NCBI GenBank assembly: GCA_035695045.1 | Contig: DASSEX010000008.1 | Coordinates: forward strand, 57,948-121,947 | DNA: 64,000 nt | Origin: DASSKP01 sp035695045 | GTDB taxonomy: Bacteria; Actinomycetota; Actinomycetes; JAFAQI01 | Direction of reading: 5' to 3' | Shown here: positions 60,234 to 64,000 of the stretch, in pieces | Position numbering within the stretch: the first letter of the stretch is position 1 | Layout: every line of letters starts with the position of its first letter | The notes under the pieces: generated by a model | Told to the model about the DNA's origin: nothing | What the model saw: only the letters and a program-made list of their open reading frames with translations | The model's database searches: none | Translations under genes and position numbers: made by a program

Positions 60234-60263
60234 GCAGCGACGCGCGCAGCGTCGGCATCAGCG
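60234..60263. repeat. Direct repeats in the SARP/lipoprotein divergent region
   Basis: GCAGCG at 60234 and 60246 and TCAGCG at 60258, spaced 12 bases apart. They lie between the starts of the SARP gene and the lipoprotein gene, near the latter's ribosome site (GGAGGAGGGGG). SARP sites are usually heptamer repeats at 11-base spacing, so the match is imperfect. Confidence 0.35.
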
Positions 60264-60274
60264 GAGGAGGGGGC

Positions 60275-61294
60275 ATGACGCGACGTTCCGGGCTGGCGGG
60301 CCTTGCCGTGGCGATGGCGGCGCTCGCAGCGAGCGGCTGCAGTAACTCGAGCGCGGCGCCGTCTGCCGGCTCGACTTCTTCGTCGCCACCGGCGACAGCA
60401 ACGACGTCGGACGCGACACCGACACCGTCACCCTCCGCGCTGACGCCCGGCGCGAGGGTCGGAGGCTCCGCCGGCGAGGTCGTCACCGTCGGCAAGCAGG
60501 TGTGGGCGCAGATCGACACCGAGCTGGACCGGATCGATCCCGGCACCGGCGCCATCGTGCGCCGCGTTGACGTCGGGGACGACGCACGAGCCGGCACCAC
60601 GGTCGTCGGCCACGACGTGTGGGTGGCGACGCAGTCCGGTACGGCGGTCGTGGACACGCGCGTCGGTCGCGTGGTGCGCCACTACAAGGATGTCGTCATC
60701 CCCGACGGGCAGGTCGGATGGGCAGTCCGAGGAGCGCAGGTCGTGCGTCTGAGCCTTCCGTCCGGCAAGGTCACCGGGAGGGCTTCCCTCGGATCCGTCC
60801 AGCCTGACGACTGGACGCCGATCCTGGCTGTCGGCGACGGCGCAGCGTGGGTCGGACTGGGCACGCGGCATGATCTGGTGCGCATCGACGCCACGACCCT
60901 CCGGCCCACCCACATCAAGGGTTTCGCCGCCGCTGACTGCCTCATGGTCGTCGGGGTCGGCTATGGATCGGTCTGGGTGCAGCAGAACGCTGTCGGCGCG
61001 GGACGTCTCTACCTCGTCGACCCCGCGACGAGCCGCATCATTCGGCAGGTCTCGCTCGGCAAGCGCGACGAGGCAGGGCGGTTCGGCGGGACCAACCTCG
61101 TCTTCGCCCGCAACGCGGTGTGGACCGGCGACAGCAGCCCCACCGTGACCGCGGTGTCGTCGACCGGCAAGGTCGAGCGGGTCATCGACGTCCCTACGGC
61201 GCCTCAGTATCTCGGCATCACCGCGGGCGACATCTGGCTCGGCGCCGACGTCGAGTCGCATACTCCTGGTCTGACTCGCGTGCGCATGCCCTAG
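60275..61294 (+). CDS. Beta-propeller lipoprotein paired with the SARP sensor
   Basis: Protein of 339 residues. Signal sequence with lipobox LAASGCSNS, a Ser/Thr/Pro-rich linker (about 25-75), then about six propeller blades with VWAQIDTELDRIDPGTG, VWVATQSGTAVVD, AAWVGLGTRHDLVRID and SVWVQQNAVGAG. The blade pattern (VW/AW-V, then xxDPxTG) is the same as in the outer domain of the SARP protein. It probably sits on the outer face of the membrane. The ATG at 60275 has GGAGGAGGGGG just upstream. A 14-bp palindrome (CGCACGCGCGTGCG, 61299) and a 62-bp palindrome follow. Confidence 0.82.
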   Translation: MTRRSGLAGLAVAMAALAASGCSNSSAAPSAGSTSSSPPATATTSDATPTPSPSALTPGARVGGSAGEVVTVGKQVWAQIDTELDRIDPGTGAIVRRVDVGDDARAGTTVVGHDVWVATQSGTAVVDTRVGRVVRHYKDVVIPDGQVGWAVRGAQVVRLSLPSGKVTGRASLGSVQPDDWTPILAVGDGAAWVGLGTRHDLVRIDATTLRPTHIKGFAAADCLMVVGVGYGSVWVQQNAVGAGRLYLVDPATSRIIRQVSLGKRDEAGRFGGTNLVFARNAVWTGDSSPTVTAVSSTGKVERVIDVPTAPQYLGITAGDIWLGADVESHTPGLTRVRMP

Positions 61295-61319
61295 CGACCG
61301 CACGCGCGTGCGCCCAGCT

Positions 61320-61381
61320 GTTGAGTGCGACGTAATCCCCCTTGGACAGGGGCCCGTTAGGGGGATTACGTCGGACTCAAC
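61320..61381. repeat. 62-bp palindromic repeat, right copy
   Basis: Matches the left copy at 60 of 62 positions and has the same orientation (the loop reads TTGGACAGGGGCCCGTTA). Differences: C for T in the loop at 61353, and G for C at 61374, which breaks one stem pair. Its right arm contains the TGA stop (61377-61379) of the minus-strand PHP gene, so the element supplies that gene's end. Confidence 0.92.
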
Positions 61382-62429
61382 CTGGGGTGGTCCAGGCCAA
61401 GAGCTCGTCGACCGGCTTGGCGTTGATGACGATCTCGGGTGTCACGCCGCACTCCTCGGCTCGTTCGCAGCCGTACGGCTGCCAGTCGAGCTGACCCGGA
61501 GCGTGCGCGTCGGTGTCGATCGACACCATGCATCCGGTCTCGACCGCGAGTGACAGCAGCCGGCGCGGCGGGTCGAGCCGCTCCGGCCGGGAGTTGACCT
61601 CGACCGCGACGCCGAACTGCCGGCACGCCTCGAACACGATGTCGGCCTCGAACGTGGACTCCGGCCGACCACGACCGACGACGATCCGGCAGGTGCAGTG
61701 CCCCAGCCCGTCCATGTTCGGGTTGGCGATCGCTGCGACCATCCGCGGCGTCATCTCGGCGGACGGCATCCGCAGCTTCGAGTGGACCGACGCCACGACG
61801 ACGTCGAGCTCGGCGAGCAGCTCGGGCTCCTGGTCGAGCCCGCCGTCCTCGAGGATGTCGACCTCGATGCCGGTCAGCACACGGAACGGCGCAGCCGACC
61901 CCGCGGCCGCCTCCTCGGCGAACCGCTCGTTCAACGACCGCACGATGTCGATCTGCTTGCGCAACCGCTCCGGCGTCAGGCCGTTCGCGACGGTCAGCCG
62001 CGGCGAGTGGTCGGTGAGTGCGACATAGGAGTGGCCGAGGTCCCGCGCAGCGAGCACCATCTCCTCGATCGGGGAACCTCCGTCGGACCAGTCCGAGTGC
62101 ATGTGCAGGTCGCCACGCAACGCCGCCCGCAACGCCGACCCGCCCTCGGCCAGCGATCCGGTCGCCGTCGACTGCAGCTTCGTGAGGTACGACGGCTCGG
62201 ATCCGCCCGCTGCCTCGGTGATGACGGACGCCGTGACGGCTCCGATGCCGGCGAGCTCCTGCAACGTCTCGGACGCAATGCGTTCGTCGAGCTCTCCCGG
62301 CGGCAGGGCGCCGATCGTCGCGGCTGCTCTCCGGAAGGCCTTCACGCGGTAGGTGGGCTCGCGAGAGCGCTCGAGCAGGAACGCGATCCGGTCGAGTGCG
62401 TCGAGCGCACGCCGGGTGGACGCGTCCAT
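61377..62429 (-). CDS. PHP domain phosphoesterase (PolX C-terminal-type) with helix-hairpin-helix N-terminus
   Basis: Protein of 350 residues. Residues 1-95 resemble the HhH region of DNA polymerase X family proteins (YRVKAFRRAAATIGALPPGE, AGIGAVTASVI). The PHP domain has the metal motifs GDLHMHSDWSDGG, ALTDHSPRLTV, GIEVDIL, ASVHSK and SIDTDAHAPG. The polymerase fingers are absent. It probably acts as a metal-dependent phosphatase or nuclease in repair. The conserved GHCTGR reads GHCTCR. The stop codon lies inside the 62-bp repeat, so the original tail may have been changed. Confidence 0.88.
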   Translation of the reverse strand: MDASTRRALDALDRIAFLLERSREPTYRVKAFRRAAATIGALPPGELDERIASETLQELAGIGAVTASVITEAAGGSEPSYLTKLQSTATGSLAEGGSALRAALRGDLHMHSDWSDGGSPIEEMVLAARDLGHSYVALTDHSPRLTVANGLTPERLRKQIDIVRSLNERFAEEAAAGSAAPFRVLTGIEVDILEDGGLDQEPELLAELDVVVASVHSKLRMPSAEMTPRMVAAIANPNMDGLGHCTCRIVVGRGRPESTFEADIVFEACRQFGVAVEVNSRPERLDPPRRLLSLAVETGCMVSIDTDAHAPGQLDWQPYGCERAEECGVTPEIVINAKPVDELLAWTTPG

Positions 62430-62479
62430 GACGACGACGCTACCGACGCCAATCCATGCCTCGACGGTAGGTTGTCTGC

Positions 62480-62725
62480 GTGGCCCGCTCCGCTCGTCTT
62501 CTTCCCGTCGCCGCTTACGTGCTGGCGTTCGTCGGGCTCGTGCTGCTCGTGCTCGAGGTCGTGCGCACGCTCAACGGATCCGCCCTCGGCACGCTCGGCG
62601 CCGTACTCCTCTGGGTCGGCGTCGGCTTCATCGTCGTCGCCATCGTCCTGCTGGCGCTGACGATGCTCGCCGCGGCCGCCGACGGCGTGGGCGCCGTCGA
62701 CGACGACGCGTCGCTGCAGCCCTAG
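62480..62725 (+). CDS. Small membrane protein, unknown
   Basis: Protein of 81 residues with two membrane helices (VAAYVLAFVGLVLLVLEVV and LLWVGVGFIVVAIVLLALTM) and a short acidic tail (AVDDDASLQP). No family. The GTG start at 62480 has AGGTTG nearby. The stop is shared with the convergent DUF3145 gene in CTAG (62722-62725). Confidence 0.6.
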   Translation: MARSARLLPVAAYVLAFVGLVLLVLEVVRTLNGSALGTLGAVLLWVGVGFIVVAIVLLALTMLAAAADGVGAVDDDASLQP

Positions 62726-63213
62726 CCCGCGGACGACAGCCAGCGCACCGGCGTGCCGTCGCCGGCGTGCCGGTACGGCTCGAGCTCGAGATCCCACGGC
62801 GTGCCCAGCAGCCGGTCGATCGCGTGCCGCAACGACGGCAGGTCCTCGGCGTTGGCGACGATCGCGCGCAGCCGGTCCTCCTGGACCAGTACGTCGCCGT
62901 TGCCGCTCATCGCCGACCGGAAGACGCCGAGGTCCGGCGTCATGGAGTAGCGCTCGCCGTCGCTGCCGTCACTGGGCTCCTCGGTGACCTCGCACCGGAC
63001 CAGCGGCCAGCCGCGCATCGCCGTCGCGATCCGGCCGGCCGTTCCGGCGGGCCCACGCCAGCCGGTCTGGGTCCGCATGCAGCCGGGGGCGATCGGCTGC
63101 GGTTGCCAGTCGAGCTGGACCGGCACGCCGAGGACACCGGCGACGGCCCACTCCACATGGGGCCGCAAGGCCGGCGGGCAGGAATGCACGAACAGCACGC
63201 CGCGAGCAGTCAC
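62722..63213 (-). CDS. DUF3145 family protein
   Basis: Protein of 163 residues. VLFVHSCPPALRPHVEWAVA, VQLDWQPQPIAPGCMRTQTG and WDLELEPYRHAGDGTPVRWL are the conserved blocks of DUF3145, an actinobacterial family of unknown function. The GTG at 63213 is chosen because GGAGG lies 6 bases upstream; the longer frame has none. Confidence 0.92.
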   Translation of the reverse strand: MTARGVLFVHSCPPALRPHVEWAVAGVLGVPVQLDWQPQPIAPGCMRTQTGWRGPAGTAGRIATAMRGWPLVRCEVTEEPSDGSDGERYSMTPDLGVFRSAMSGNGDVLVQEDRLRAIVANAEDLPSLRHAIDRLLGTPWDLELEPYRHAGDGTPVRWLSSAG

Positions 63214-63377
63214 CGGTGACCTCCGTCGGTTGTCGAGGATCGGCTTCCCCACCGGCCTCGAGCGCCTCCGACGGAACGGGGCGTCCTGCTTGCGTCACTC
63301 ATTGTGCCCCATGAGCCACATCCGTACCAGCAATTCGCGAGGTTGGGTGCCCACAACGGAGGGGCAGATTGTCCGGT

Positions 63378-63659
63378 ATGAGCGAGCGAATCCAGATCCA
63401 GCCGATGGCCGAGCACGAGTACGCCGTCGAGGTGACCGAGGGCACCACCACGACGCGGCACCGGGTGACCGTCCCGACCGACCTGCTGGTCGACCTCGGT
63501 CTGGCCGGCGCCGACGAGCAGACCGTGGTCCGCGAGTCGTTCGCCTTCCTGCTCGACCGGGAGCCGGCGACGTCGATCTACGAGGAGTTCCCGCTCGACA
63601 CGATCTCGTCGCACTTCCCCGACTTCGCCGACGAGCTGCGCAGCCGCCTCGCCGGTTGA
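63378..63659 (+). CDS. Small hypothetical protein
   Basis: Protein of 93 residues. The N-terminal half looks like a small beta fold (EYAVEVTEGTTTTRHRVTVP), the second half helical, ending in SSHFPDFADELRSRLAG. Resembles small uncharacterised actinobacterial proteins. The ATG at 63378 is used. The last 82 bases overlap, on the opposite strand, the end of the EamA-type gene. Confidence 0.7.
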   Translation: MSERIQIQPMAEHEYAVEVTEGTTTTRHRVTVPTDLLVDLGLAGADEQTVVRESFAFLLDREPATSIYEEFPLDTISSHFPDFADELRSRLAG

Positions 63660-64000
63660 TCCCACGCGGACCGGTCCGGCTCATTGCGCTGCAGCTCCTC
63701 GATCACCGGTGACCGGTCGAGCACGACGATCCCGGCCAGCAGCGCGCAGACACCCACCACCTGTACGACGACCGCGAGCGGCGCGGTGTCGAGATGCTCG
63801 TTGAACGAGAAGACGCCGATGCACACGGCGACCGCCGGCTCGACGGCGTCCATGACGGGCAGCGACGCCGGCAGCGGCCCGGCCTGGAAGGCACTCTGCT
63901 GCACGATGGCACCGGCAACGGCGACGACGGCCATCGCGTACGGCTGCCATGACGTGAAGAACGTCGATGCGCCCTCACCGAGCAGATGCGTCGACGCCTT
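63578..64000 (-). CDS. EamA/DMT family transporter (partial, N-terminus off the right edge)
   Basis: C-terminal 140 residues are visible. Two or three membrane helices fit the last part of an EamA domain (GPLPASLPVMDAVEPAVAVC; IGVFSFNEHLDTAPLAVVVQ; VVGVCALLAGIVVL). The family exports amino acids, purines or drugs; substrate unknown. A basic tail of ~45 residues after the last helix overlaps the convergent small gene, so the true end could be earlier only if the sequence contains an error. Confidence 0.8.
   Translation of the reverse strand, partial: KASTHLLGEGASTFFTSWQPYAMAVVAVAGAIVQQSAFQAGPLPASLPVMDAVEPAVAVCIGVFSFNEHLDTAPLAVVVQVVGVCALLAGIVVLDRSPVIEELQRNEPDRSAWDQPARRLRSSSAKSGKCDEIVSSGNSS

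Noticed and set aside
60234..60263. Direct repeats as a proven SARP binding site
   Set aside because: Spacing is 12, not the 11 bases usual for SARP heptamers, and the repeats lie close to the ribosome site; kept only as a low-confidence feature.
1..64000. CRISPR arrays, transposases, prophage genes, rRNA
   Set aside because: No regularly spaced repeats, no transposase or integrase motifs, and no rRNA sequence were found on reading both strands.

Overview
The window is chromosomal DNA of a high-GC actinobacterium. Evidence: strong G/C third positions, many GTG starts and ATGA/GTGA/TAGTG overlaps, homodimeric AceE, an RNase H/CobC-type phosphatase fusion, DUF3052, DUF3145 and DUF2795 proteins, and gene orders that match Mycobacterium (RNase H-phosphatase, zinc-ribbon protein and Nif3-like protein as in Rv2228c-Rv2230c; AhpE and DUF3052 beside divergent AceE as in Rv2238c-Rv2241). 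I cannot name a genus. No transposase, prophage or CRISPR array is visible. The window holds about 68 protein genes, one tRNA-Val and RNase P RNA.

Layout. 0-8.5 kb: rhodanese-like protein (cut by the left edge), a large secreted Ig-like protein, HIT-like protein, a minimal CDF transporter, a DHFR-fold reductase, small secreted and membrane proteins, then a hydrolase-LuxR fusion divergent from an FAD oxidoreductase. 8.6-15.6 kb: ECF sigma/membrane partner/lipoprotein operon, small hypotheticals, RidA-like and DUF4188-like proteins, a REC/STAS pair, a sugar/H+ symporter and a lipoprotein. 15.8-19.8 kb: rnpB, a secreted HNH-like lipoprotein, a MATE exporter and an NlpC/P60 peptidase. 20-27 kb: a compact operon-like run (RNB nuclease, RNase H-phosphatase, zinc-ribbon coiled coil, Nif3-like, glutaredoxin-thioredoxin reductase fusion, hydrolase) and a histidine phosphatase.

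27-36 kb: a dormancy/stress-like set (HPF-like, Hsp20, dienelactone-hydrolase-like), then a divergent pair (zinc-ribbon membrane protein and a CLC chloride channel) whose promoter region has two matching palindromes, followed by a cyclic-nucleotide-binding protein and a large adenylate cyclase/ATPase/TPR protein. 36-43 kb: a second giant secreted Ig-like protein sharing its C-terminal module with the one at 449-2953, and membrane proteins. 43-53 kb: tRNA-Val, AhpE, DUF3052, CDF transporter, YjbQ, AceE, DUF2795, threonine dehydrogenase plus KBL ligase, pirin. 53.7-58.2 kb: PhyH / acyl-CoA dehydrogenase / phosphotransferase operon divergent from an MFS exporter around a 15-bp palindrome.

58.2-61.4 kb is the most unusual part: a membrane-anchored SARP-type regulator with an outer beta-propeller lies divergent from a propeller lipoprotein, and the pair is bracketed by two nearly identical 62-bp palindromes (60 of 62 bases identical, same orientation). 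The right-hand copy supplies the stop codon of the next gene, a PHP phosphoesterase. The window ends with a small membrane protein, DUF3145, a small hypothetical protein and a partial EamA transporter.
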